Assembly: GCA_963663245.1 (NCBI GenBank)
Contig: OY760143.1
Span: 1,426,001 to 1,490,000, forward strand
DNA: 64,000 nt
From: JAFGVL01 sp963663245
GTDB taxonomy: Bacteria; Bacteroidota; Bacteroidia; Bacteroidales; Paludibacteraceae
Direction: 5' to 3'
In this document: piece after piece, positions 8,012 through 16,042 of the stretch
How positions within the stretch are numbered: position 1 is the stretch's first letter
How the letters are laid out: each line of letters opens with the position of its first letter
The notes under the pieces: generated by a model
What the model saw: only the letters and a program-made list of their open reading frames with translations
Told to the model about the DNA's origin: nothing
Database searches by the model: none
Program-made: the position numbers and the translations under genes

Positions 8012-9136
8012 TTATTCTAACTTATTTACATAGAAGAATTCGTGATTCTTCATTAACTCAGGGTGAAACACCTTCATCATATCTGCTAAGATAATATCAG
8101 GGTGTGCAATACCACTTTCCCAGAAATCATTACCTCCAGTATCTGTTATGCGTTTGTTAAAATTATAGACTGCCTTTTTTTTAGCAGCATTAAATAGTCC
8201 ATGACGTTCATCAATATTAATAAGCTTCTCTAGACTATTGGCCGGGCTTGCAATCCAGCAATCAGCATCTCTAAAGTTATTTAGTACTTGTTCGAAGTTT
8301 AAAGGTAAACTGCCTGAAGTGGTATCATTTTTATGAAAATAATCACCCCCAGCATCTTTTATTAATCGAGCCATATAGCTCTTTCCTCCAGGCATATACC
8401 ATGTGCCTTTGAAATTTCCACCAACCATAATAGTCGGTTTCTTTTTTAAGTTTTTAATTTTGATTTTATTCGTATTGTAACTGTTTCTTATTTCTATAAA
8501 TATACTATCAGCAATTTTCTCTTTATTGTAAAAAGAAGCGATAAATTTAATCCATTCAGCACGTGCTAGTAATGATGTCTCCATCCATTCATTATTAAAT
8601 ATTACGGGTATTCCGTTCTCTATTAGTCTTTTGCTTGATGGGTCTTCTTGGTTGAATCCACTTACCATAACAGCATTTGGCTGAAGCATCTGTACCTTTT
8701 CAATATTCAAACTGAAAGGATCTCCCATATCAATGATTTCATTGTTGTTGTATTTTTCAAGAATATTATTATTGAATATCTTGTTGATAGTACACACACC
8801 AGTAATACTTTGAAGTTCACCAATTAAGTGTAAAAATTCAAAATGTGTTCCGCTAGCTGTTCCAATAGACTTAAGAGGTATTTGGATTTTATGCCCATCT
8901 TTTGGTGTTGGGGTGCGTTTTTCTTTTACAAGATAATAGCGAGCATAAATAGTATTATCTTTCCATGGGTTAATAACGGTAACTCTTTTGTAATCGGAGA
9001 AATATTCTATAGTAAAACCTTCTGAAAATTGAATGTTTAAAATCGAATCAGAATTTATTTCTACAACATTAGCTGATTTGTTCTGACATCCTATAAGGAA
9101 AATTATAAATGATAATATGAAAAGCTGTTTTGCCAT
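8012..9136 (-). CDS. iron/cobalamin ABC transporter substrate-binding lipoprotein
   Basis: 374 residues. A signal peptide with lipobox FLIGC puts the lipidated cysteine at residue 17. The periplasmic-binding (BtuF/FepB-like) fold follows: IPLKSIGTASGTHFEFLHLIG, VQMLQPNAVMVSGF, GIPVIFNNEWMETSLLARAEWIKF and FWESGIAHPDIILADMMKVFHPEL near the end. It would deliver a siderophore, haem or cobamide to the FecCD permease. It is on the same strand as permease and ATPase but about 870 bases upstream of them, with rluF inverted between. A TATCTTTG promoter element on the minus strand (9226-9219) leaves a leader of about 75 bases. Confidence 0.87.
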   Translation of the reverse strand: MAKQLFILSFIIFLIGCQNKSANVVEINSDSILNIQFSEGFTIEYFSDYKRVTVINPWKDNTIYARYYLVKEKRTPTPKDGHKIQIPLKSIGTASGTHFEFLHLIGELQSITGVCTINKIFNNNILEKYNNNEIIDMGDPFSLNIEKVQMLQPNAVMVSGFNQEDPSSKRLIENGIPVIFNNEWMETSLLARAEWIKFIASFYNKEKIADSIFIEIRNSYNTNKIKIKNLKKKPTIMVGGNFKGTWYMPGGKSYMARLIKDAGGDYFHKNDTTSGSLPLNFEQVLNNFRDADCWIASPANSLEKLINIDERHGLFNAAKKKAVYNFNKRITDTGGNDFWESGIAHPDIILADMMKVFHPELMKNHEFFYVNKLE

Positions 9137-9214
9137 AAAAGATTATAGGTAATTCATTTTAAGAATATGAAAAAAACAATTGTAGTTTACACATTATATT
9201 TATCTTATAAATAC

Positions 9215-9263
9215 TACACAAAGATAATTGAATATATTGCATAATGATAACTATCTTTGTGTA
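9215..9263. promoter_or_regulatory. divergent mirrored promoters in a 12-bp inverted repeat
   Basis: TACACAAAGATA (9215-9226) and TATCTTTGTGTA (9252-9263) are exact reverse complements separated by 25 bases. Each arm contains a TATCTTTG -7 element: one fires left toward the binding-protein gene (start 9136), the other right toward the surface protein gene (start 9283). For the rightward promoter a TTG at 9228-9230 gives a 21-base spacer, within the Bacteroidota range. The central stretch contains ATAATGATAACTATC, partly similar to a Fur box; this similarity is loose. Confidence 0.6.
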
Positions 9264-9282
9264 AAGCTTTAGTCATACATTA

Positions 9283-11421
9283 ATGAACAAACTCTTCTTA
9301 TATGTATTTATGTTTTCGTTTTTGTTATTATCAACACAAATGAAAGCTGCTGTTTCCTCAATCAATACTGCTGTATTTCCAGATAATGTTGTAGAAGGAG
9401 ATTGCTATGTGTATGTAGAAGATTCTTTTGAGTGGGGGATGCAGTTGGATCAAATTTCTACTCAAAGTGCAAATAGGGATTTTACCCCTGTAGCTGGAGA
9501 TTTAGATAATGATGGCATTTCTGAAATTGTTACGGTTTCTAATAATGATGTATTTGCTTCAATAGCCGTTTATCAAGGTGATGATGTTGAAAACTCTATT
9601 CTAATACCTCTAAATACTACTCTTAATAACGCTATTGTTGTGCCAATAGGATTACTTAGAATCCCTAATAAGTTAAGCCTGTCTGATACAATTGGATTAA
9701 TTATCGTTAGAACTGATACTGATATTCGTTCTTATAAGTATAATGCATACAATGATATTACACTCTTTAAGATAAATTCCATAAACGTACCACTTAATGG
9801 AGCTGTCTCTTTTGCTGACTTCAATAATGATGGAATAATTGAATGTTTTTGTGGAGATATGATTTTTGATGCATTCTCATTAGATTTAATTGCAGAAGGT
9901 ACAGGAAACTCTGGTAATTCTTTTTTCGGCAAGTTTCAAGAGAAAATTACTGTTGCTGCTGATGTTTTACCAAGTGTAGCAGGTACAGAATTAGTATGTG
10001 GGGCTGAAATATATTCAGTAAACTTCACTACTCACACTCTTCAACTTGAAAAATCAATTTTACCATCAAGTGCATATAAAAGTGATGGACATACTGCAGT
10101 TGCTGATTTTAACAACGATGGGGTCTTGGATGTGTTAGTAAAACATGATTCTGATGATTCTTATGGTATATATGCTTATGATCCAGTGACTTCAGTTCTC
10201 CTTTTTGAGAAGATTGTACATAATGTAAACCCCTATAATTATCCGCAAATTTCGGATCTTGACGGAGACAATATTCCGGAAATTATTGTTTTGACTGAAA
10301 ATAATCTAGAAGCATATAAAATAAATGGATTGAACTTAAATCATTTTTGGTCTTTTCAAGTTACTGAGAATTCTGGGTGTACAGCTGTTGCAATATTTGA
10401 TTTCAATCAAGATGGGATAAATGAAATTGTTTTTAGAGATCAAAAGTTTTTACGTGTTATTGATGGAAGTACAAGTTCTCCAATAGAATTGTTACTCTTA
10501 GATAAAGTTAGCTCAAATACATTTGTGGAAAATTGTATTGTGCTAGATTGTGATGGAGATGGAGAAGCCGAGATTCTGACTATTGCTACTGATCAATATT
10601 TTGAAGACTTTACGTACAGTAAATTACGGGTTTACAAATCTTCAAAATCTCGATGGGCGCCAGCACGTAAAGTTTGGAATCAATATAATTATAATGTTAC
10701 CAATGTCAATAATGACTTAACTATACCATCCTATCTCTTTAATAATGCAAGTTTTTTTTCAAATGGTACGCAGCCCTTTAATAATACTTTTACGCAAGCA
10801 ACTTTAATTAAAGCAAATGGCGATCCTGTTTTTCAAGCCAATAATAGAAAATATGTTTCATTAACAGAGAATGCGTGTGATTCTTATCTTTTTGTAGATA
10901 ATCTCTTAACAACAAGTGCTTTGTATAAGGATACAATTTTAACTACTGCTGGCTGTGACAGTATTATTTCTTTAGATTTAACTATCAATTCATCTTATTA
11001 TATTGATAAAACTATCACCTTGCATTGTGATGAAACCTATTCCGTAAATGGAAATATATATCGTAATTCTGGGCTTTATACAGAGCATATGATTACTCAT
11101 AAGGGTTGTGATAGTACTATTGTTACTAACGTTTTAAGAGACTTTAGCTTTTGTCCAAAAGTTGAAGTTCAATTCTTTTTTTCTCCTAATGGTGATGGCG
11201 TAAATGATTATTTTGAAATTAAAAATATTCTTTTTTATCCTAAAGCATTTGTAGAAATATATGATAGATATTCCCGTTTATTATATTATTTCAAGAGTAA
11301 TGAAAAAGGTTGGGATGGGGTTTATAATGGAAAAAATATGCCTTCAACAGATTACTGGTATATTCTTGAAATTCCTGAAATTAAATTCAGAAAGCTTGGT
11401 CACTTTTTACTAAAAAGGTAA
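9283..11421 (+). CDS. secreted FG-GAP propeller protein with T9SS type B sorting domain
   Basis: 712 residues with a signal peptide (cleavage near residue 23). At least six calcium-binding FG-GAP/VCBS-type repeats are seen, e.g. AGDLDNDGISE (71), FADFNNDGIIE, VADFNNDGVLD, ISDLDGDNIPE, IFDFNQDGINE and LDCDGDGEAE; they should fold into a beta propeller. Next comes the conserved motif ARKVWNQYNYNVTNVN, then two repeats ending GCDS. The C-terminus (from about residue 631, FFFSPNGDGVNDYF ... KGWDGVYNG) is the CHU_C/type B sorting domain recognised by the T9SS. It is the first gene of a 25-kb run of surface-protein genes on the same strand. Likely an adhesin-like or structural surface protein; ligand unknown. 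Confidence 0.88.
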   Translation: MNKLFLYVFMFSFLLLSTQMKAAVSSINTAVFPDNVVEGDCYVYVEDSFEWGMQLDQISTQSANRDFTPVAGDLDNDGISEIVTVSNNDVFASIAVYQGDDVENSILIPLNTTLNNAIVVPIGLLRIPNKLSLSDTIGLIIVRTDTDIRSYKYNAYNDITLFKINSINVPLNGAVSFADFNNDGIIECFCGDMIFDAFSLDLIAEGTGNSGNSFFGKFQEKITVAADVLPSVAGTELVCGAEIYSVNFTTHTLQLEKSILPSSAYKSDGHTAVADFNNDGVLDVLVKHDSDDSYGIYAYDPVTSVLLFEKIVHNVNPYNYPQISDLDGDNIPEIIVLTENNLEAYKINGLNLNHFWSFQVTENSGCTAVAIFDFNQDGINEIVFRDQKFLRVIDGSTSSPIELLLLDKVSSNTFVENCIVLDCDGDGEAEILTIATDQYFEDFTYSKLRVYKSSKSRWAPARKVWNQYNYNVTNVNNDLTIPSYLFNNASFFSNGTQPFNNTFTQATLIKANGDPVFQANNRKYVSLTENACDSYLFVDNLLTTSALYKDTILTTAGCDSIISLDLTINSSYYIDKTITLHCDETYSVNGNIYRNSGLYTEHMITHKGCDSTIVTNVLRDFSFCPKVEVQFFFSPNGDGVNDYFEIKNILFYPKAFVEIYDRYSRLLYYFKSNEKGWDGVYNGKNMPSTDYWYILEIPEIKFRKLGHFLLKR

Positions 11422-11479
11422 AATGTTGTTGCTTTGAAAAATATACTGTTCGAAATAGTTAAAATTCATTTACATTTCT

Positions 11480-11487
11480 TAAATTTG
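11480..11487 (+). promoter_or_regulatory. -7 element before the tandem cassette operon
   Basis: TAAATTTG fits TAnnTTTG and lies 66 bases before the ATG at 11553. The following four genes are separated by 5 to 57 bases, so this may be the promoter of the whole group. No -33 TTG at the usual distance. Confidence 0.4.
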
Positions 11488-11552
11488 TCATTACTTTATT
11501 ACAAACTAGCTCTAGTCGGTTTGTTTATAAATAGTTGACTAATTATTTAGAA

Positions 11553-13868
11553 ATGAAAAAACTGTCAAGTAAAGTGATTTTTTCACTATTTCTTCTCTTT
11601 TATTTTTTAAAAGGAGTTGATGTGCTTTCCTATACTGTTTACCCATCCTGTCCCGATTTTACTGATATTACTGCTTCGCATGTCGTTGCTAATTATGGTA
11701 CTACTAGTAATCCATTAACTAGTCCATATGTTAATACAGGAATAATTGATGGTCGTCATACTATTATTACTGAACCTGGAACTGACCCAAATACTGGGAA
11801 TGTCCTTCAGATGATTCTACCAGGCGAAACACAGGTTGTGAAGCTTGGGAATAGCAATGTTGGGTACGAAGCAGAAGCCCTAACATATCATTTTATTGTA
11901 GATAAAGAACTATCAATCTTACAGGTAAAGTTCGCTGTTGTTTTTGAAGACCCTGGACACCCATATGAAGATCAGCCAAGATTTAGAGTGAGGGTTATGG
12001 ATAAGAATGGTGACTTAGTAGGAGATTGTTCTGAATATGATGTGACTGCTTTTGCTGGTTTGGATGGTTTTAATTCTTATGGTAGAGTTCGTTGGCGCGA
12101 CTGGACAACTTTAACATTAGACTTGAGCCACATGGCTGGCGAAGAAATTCAAGTGCAATACACTAGTTATGATTGTAATTATGGTGGGCATTTTGGATAT
12201 GCTTATTTTACTGCTAGTTGTATGAAAAATCAACTTAGCTTACAAAACTGTACTGGTTCTGAAGTTACTGCAGCTGCACCTGAAGGATATAATAGCTATT
12301 TATGGGATAATGGAGATACAACACTAACTTCTACACGTACTTTAACGGGTAGTGAAATGACTATCAGTTGCTTAATAACAACAGAAATGGGTTGTTATTT
12401 TACAGTATATGGAACAGTAACTGAGAATGTTCCTATTATCCCTCCGGGCGGTATTATTACAGACACTATATGTGAAGATTATGCCTATTTGGAGAATGGC
12501 TTTACTGTGATGCCACATCAGGATTCAGGTGATTATACTTATTATAACACCTATATGAATCCCTTGACTTGTGAAGATGATATTACAGTTCGATTGAAAC
12601 TTCATGTTTTATCAGGCTCTTACGATTTGTTTGATAAAATTTGTTTTGGTGAAAGCTATACAGATAATGGCTTTGATATTCAAAACCCTAGTATAGGTTT
12701 GCATAAAGAAACTTTGGTTGTTTCAAGAGCAAGTGAATTTTGTGATAGCACTATTTTCCTGAACTTAACAGTTACAGAACAAACATCTACTCCATTCCCT
12801 GAGATTACAGGAAGGGTGAAAGCATGTACTGGCGAAAGATTACTTTATACCCTAAGTCCTAAAGATACTACTGCTACATATAATTGGACTATGCCTTCTC
12901 ATGCAAGATTAATCTCAGGACAAGGAACATATGCTGCCTCTGTATTATTTGATTCGGTAACTGTCGGGCAAATTTCAGTAGTAGCAGAAAATGGTTGTAA
13001 AACTCAGGTGAGAACTATTGATGTTACGACAGAGCCAGTTTATCATAACTTTATACCTGATACTATTTGTATAGGAACTACATATAGTCTCAATGGATTC
13101 TTTTTACCAAAACAAGATAGCGTAGGGAATTTTATCTTTACCAATAGTTTACAAACCCAAGCAGGCTGTGATAGTATTACAGTACTAAGAATTACTGTAA
13201 TGCCAGAACCTGAGGTTGAAATAACTGTAATAGAAAAGAGCATTATATGTGCAGGAAGTGAAGTTACCCTTGCAGCCGAAAGTCCACATATTATGAACCC
13301 TATTTTGGATGCTCCAAAAGTTGTTGTAGGAGATATTCTTTGTACAGATAGTACAACTGTAAGACCTGCTGATTTTATTGCAAGTGGAAAAGTAGCAAGA
13401 GGAGTTGTTTTTCATGTAGATAGCACAGGAGAGCATGGATTTGCAGCAGCTTTGAGTGATGTAGATACGCTATATCAATGGTCAACAGAATTAGTAGATG
13501 TACCTGGATTAGAGGATGTGTTTTGGGGTTGGTTAGTGCCATTTCCTGCAGAATTAGATGGGTATAATAATACACTGATTTTACAGTCTGTAGGTACACC
13601 AGCAACCTACCCAGGTGCTTATGCTGTTGATATTGCGAATGGTTGGTATCTTCCTACTATTGTGCAGCTTAGTTCTCTAAGAAGGAATGAATATATGCTT
13701 GCTGAAGCATATACAGTTACTGGTGGAGATATCTTAATTGCCGGAGAATATTATATGTCTAGCTCCGAGTATGATGATAATAATAATTATGCACTATATG
13801 ATCTGTATTTTGATAATTTGGAGTCAAAAGATAGTTACCAATATATACGTGAAGTATGCTCTTTTTAA
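11553..13868 (+). CDS. cassette 1 gene A: secreted protein ending in split Ig half plus FISUMP domain, no CTD
   Basis: The ATG at 11553 (MKKLSSKVIF) gives a good signal peptide; the in-frame TTG at 11535 is less likely. 771 residues. Residues about 25-235 form a domain starting YTVYPSCPDFTDIT with FAVVFEDPGHPYEDQPRF and a GGHFGYAYFTASC stretch, probably a jelly-roll-like sheet. Cysteine-containing repeats ending in CDS follow. Residues about 555-592 (VEITVIEKSIICAGSEVTLA) look like the first strands of an Ig/PKD-like domain that is not completed. Residues 593-771 are a FISUMP/DUF1566-like domain (GDILCTDSTT, GEHGFAAAL, NGWYLPT, YMSSSEY). There is no T9SS sorting domain. Gene B follows after 11 bases in another frame. 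Confidence 0.85.
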   Translation: MKKLSSKVIFSLFLLFYFLKGVDVLSYTVYPSCPDFTDITASHVVANYGTTSNPLTSPYVNTGIIDGRHTIITEPGTDPNTGNVLQMILPGETQVVKLGNSNVGYEAEALTYHFIVDKELSILQVKFAVVFEDPGHPYEDQPRFRVRVMDKNGDLVGDCSEYDVTAFAGLDGFNSYGRVRWRDWTTLTLDLSHMAGEEIQVQYTSYDCNYGGHFGYAYFTASCMKNQLSLQNCTGSEVTAAAPEGYNSYLWDNGDTTLTSTRTLTGSEMTISCLITTEMGCYFTVYGTVTENVPIIPPGGIITDTICEDYAYLENGFTVMPHQDSGDYTYYNTYMNPLTCEDDITVRLKLHVLSGSYDLFDKICFGESYTDNGFDIQNPSIGLHKETLVVSRASEFCDSTIFLNLTVTEQTSTPFPEITGRVKACTGERLLYTLSPKDTTATYNWTMPSHARLISGQGTYAASVLFDSVTVGQISVVAENGCKTQVRTIDVTTEPVYHNFIPDTICIGTTYSLNGFFLPKQDSVGNFIFTNSLQTQAGCDSITVLRITVMPEPEVEITVIEKSIICAGSEVTLAAESPHIMNPILDAPKVVVGDILCTDSTTVRPADFIASGKVARGVVFHVDSTGEHGFAAALSDVDTLYQWSTELVDVPGLEDVFWGWLVPFPAELDGYNNTLILQSVGTPATYPGAYAVDIANGWYLPTIVQLSSLRRNEYMLAEAYTVTGGDILIAGEYYMSSSEYDDNNNYALYDLYFDNLESKDSYQYIREVCSF

Positions 13869-13879
13869 CTAAACCTTAA

Positions 13880-15994
13880 ATGATAAAAAAGTTAATCCTC
13901 ATATTTGTCACTTTACAGCTCTTTATAAGTGTTTTTGCTTATAAAATTGGCGATGTTATTACCAAGCCAGATGGAAGTAAAGGGGTTGTCTTTTGGATTA
14001 GTCCAAATAGAGAAGGAGGATGGATGGTAGCCTTAGATGATGCACCAGGTATTTATGTATGGGGCAATGATACTGTTGATGTTCCAACTTTAGTAAATGC
14101 TCCTGAAGAACTAGCGTATAGTGATACCACTGGATATGCAAATACAAAGAAAATTAGAGATTATTTCCCGGGAGAGTCTAGCTATGCTGCAAATGCAGTA
14201 GATTTTGCCAATGGATGGTACTTGCCAACTCTTACTCAATTGAATGCCTTAGCTACTGCTTATCCAGTTATAAGCTCAAAGATAATATCTAGCGGAGGAT
14301 CTGCTATGGATGCATATGATTACTATTGGTCAAGTACGGAGTCCGGTCAAGGAACAGCTTTTTCAATTGGAGCATCTTATGGTGATATTTGGGATGACCC
14401 AAAAGAAGGCTATATTCAACTTGTGCGTGCGATAAGTTCCTTTACAAGTGAGTCGTTTAGCTACGACACTACTCTTACTTATCTTTGGAGTACAGGGGAT
14501 ACAGTCGCTAGTATCCGACAAGTACCAATAGTAACTACAACTTATAGTGTTATTGCTACAACCCAAGCTGGCTGTACTGACTATAAAGAAACAACAGTAT
14601 TTGTAGCTGAAAATCAATCTGATACTATATACGCAACTATCTGTCAAGGTGAGAAATATACTGATAATGGATTCAATGATTCAATTACGGGAATCTATGA
14701 TAGAATTGAGTCTTTTGATGTTTGCTCAATGACTGTAGTGCTAGATCTTACTGTTCTTCCTGTAAAGAATACTATTCTCAAAGATACCACTTGTATTCGT
14801 AAAGCTTATAGCAAAAATGGATTCTATATTGATCATATTGATTCTATTGGAGATTTCTCTTATAGTCAAGTTTATCTTACTTCGTTTGGGTGCGATAGCA
14901 CAGTAGAGTTGCAGTTGCATGTTTTACCTCAGACTAAAACAGTGATAATAGATTCTATTTGTCAAGGCCAGCCTTATAATCAAAATGGCTTTAATATCCC
15001 TGACCTAAAAATACTCGGATGGAAAACCTTTGAACAAACTTATAGCTCTCTCTCTGGTCCATGTGATAGTGTTGTAGAACTTCATCTCTTAGTCAATCCA
15101 GCATCATTTTCTGTATCAAATGCAACTATATGTGAAGGTGATAGTATAGTTTTTAATGAAGTAGTTTATTCTGAAGAAGGTATATATGCAGCTTATTTAA
15201 CGAATGCACTTGGTTGTGATAGTATTGCTACTTTTAAACTAACGGTTTCTGAAACATCAGACTCTATTATTAACTATTCTATTTGTGAAGGAGAGTCATA
15301 TGTGTTTAATGGAAAGACTTATAATAAAACAGGGAATTATTCAGACACTTTAATTAATATATTGGGTTGTGATAGTATCGCATCTTTAGAATTGCTTGTT
15401 AATCAAAATACTAGCTCAATTTATTATGAAACTATTTGTAAGGGTGACAGCATTAGCTTTAATGGTAGTTTTTATTCTATTGCAGGTACTTATCAGGCTC
15501 AATTAACGAATGCAAAACTCTGTGATAGTATAGCCGGCTTAGTATTAGCCGTAAGTAATCCAGCGTCAACTTATATATACGAAACGATTGTTGATGGAGA
15601 TAGTTTCTATTTTAATGATGACTATTTAACAATTGAAGGTATTTACGTTGATACCTTGCAATCTTATTATAATTGTGATAGTATAGTAATACTTCAAATC
15701 TCAGTAATAAAAAATGTTGTAGTACCTGATATTTTTAGTCCAAATAAAGATGGTGCAAATGATGTCCTTATAATTAAAAATCTTCACCAGTACCCCAACA
15801 ATAAAATATTAATCTTTAACCGATGGGGAAATAAAGTGTGGGAAGCCGGCCCTTACTTAAATGATTGGGATGGTACCAATCAATTTGGAGTAACAGTAGG
15901 AGGAGAAAACCTTCCTGTTGGAACTTATTTCTATATCCTCGAATTAGGAGATGGCTCTGAAGCTTATAAGGGATATATTTATTTGAATAGATAG
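13880..15994 (+). CDS. cassette 1 gene B: FISUMP domain, rest of Ig domain, CDS repeats, T9SS type B domain
   Basis: 704 residues. After the signal peptide (to about residue 20) comes a FISUMP/DUF1566-like domain (GDVITKPDGSKGVVFW, GGWMVALDD, FANGWYLPTLTQL, YYWSSTES, QLVRAISSF, residues about 22-192). Residues about 194-245 (TYLWSTGDTVASI, TTTYSVIATTQAGC) are the second part of an Ig/PKD-like domain whose first part is at the end of gene A. Six repeats of about 70 residues ending CDS follow; most have two cysteines, but the last has only one. The end (FSPNKDGANDV ... GNKVWEAGPYLNDWDG) is a CHU_C type B T9SS sorting domain. It probably anchors or exports the pair. Confidence 0.88.
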   Translation: MIKKLILIFVTLQLFISVFAYKIGDVITKPDGSKGVVFWISPNREGGWMVALDDAPGIYVWGNDTVDVPTLVNAPEELAYSDTTGYANTKKIRDYFPGESSYAANAVDFANGWYLPTLTQLNALATAYPVISSKIISSGGSAMDAYDYYWSSTESGQGTAFSIGASYGDIWDDPKEGYIQLVRAISSFTSESFSYDTTLTYLWSTGDTVASIRQVPIVTTTYSVIATTQAGCTDYKETTVFVAENQSDTIYATICQGEKYTDNGFNDSITGIYDRIESFDVCSMTVVLDLTVLPVKNTILKDTTCIRKAYSKNGFYIDHIDSIGDFSYSQVYLTSFGCDSTVELQLHVLPQTKTVIIDSICQGQPYNQNGFNIPDLKILGWKTFEQTYSSLSGPCDSVVELHLLVNPASFSVSNATICEGDSIVFNEVVYSEEGIYAAYLTNALGCDSIATFKLTVSETSDSIINYSICEGESYVFNGKTYNKTGNYSDTLINILGCDSIASLELLVNQNTSSIYYETICKGDSISFNGSFYSIAGTYQAQLTNAKLCDSIAGLVLAVSNPASTYIYETIVDGDSFYFNDDYLTIEGIYVDTLQSYYNCDSIVILQISVIKNVVVPDIFSPNKDGANDVLIIKNLHQYPNNKILIFNRWGNKVWEAGPYLNDWDGTNQFGVTVGGENLPVGTYFYILELGDGSEAYKGYIYLNR

Positions 15995-16042
15995 AATTTT
16001 TAATTAGCTTTGAGATTGAAAAACACTTGTAATGTTATGATA

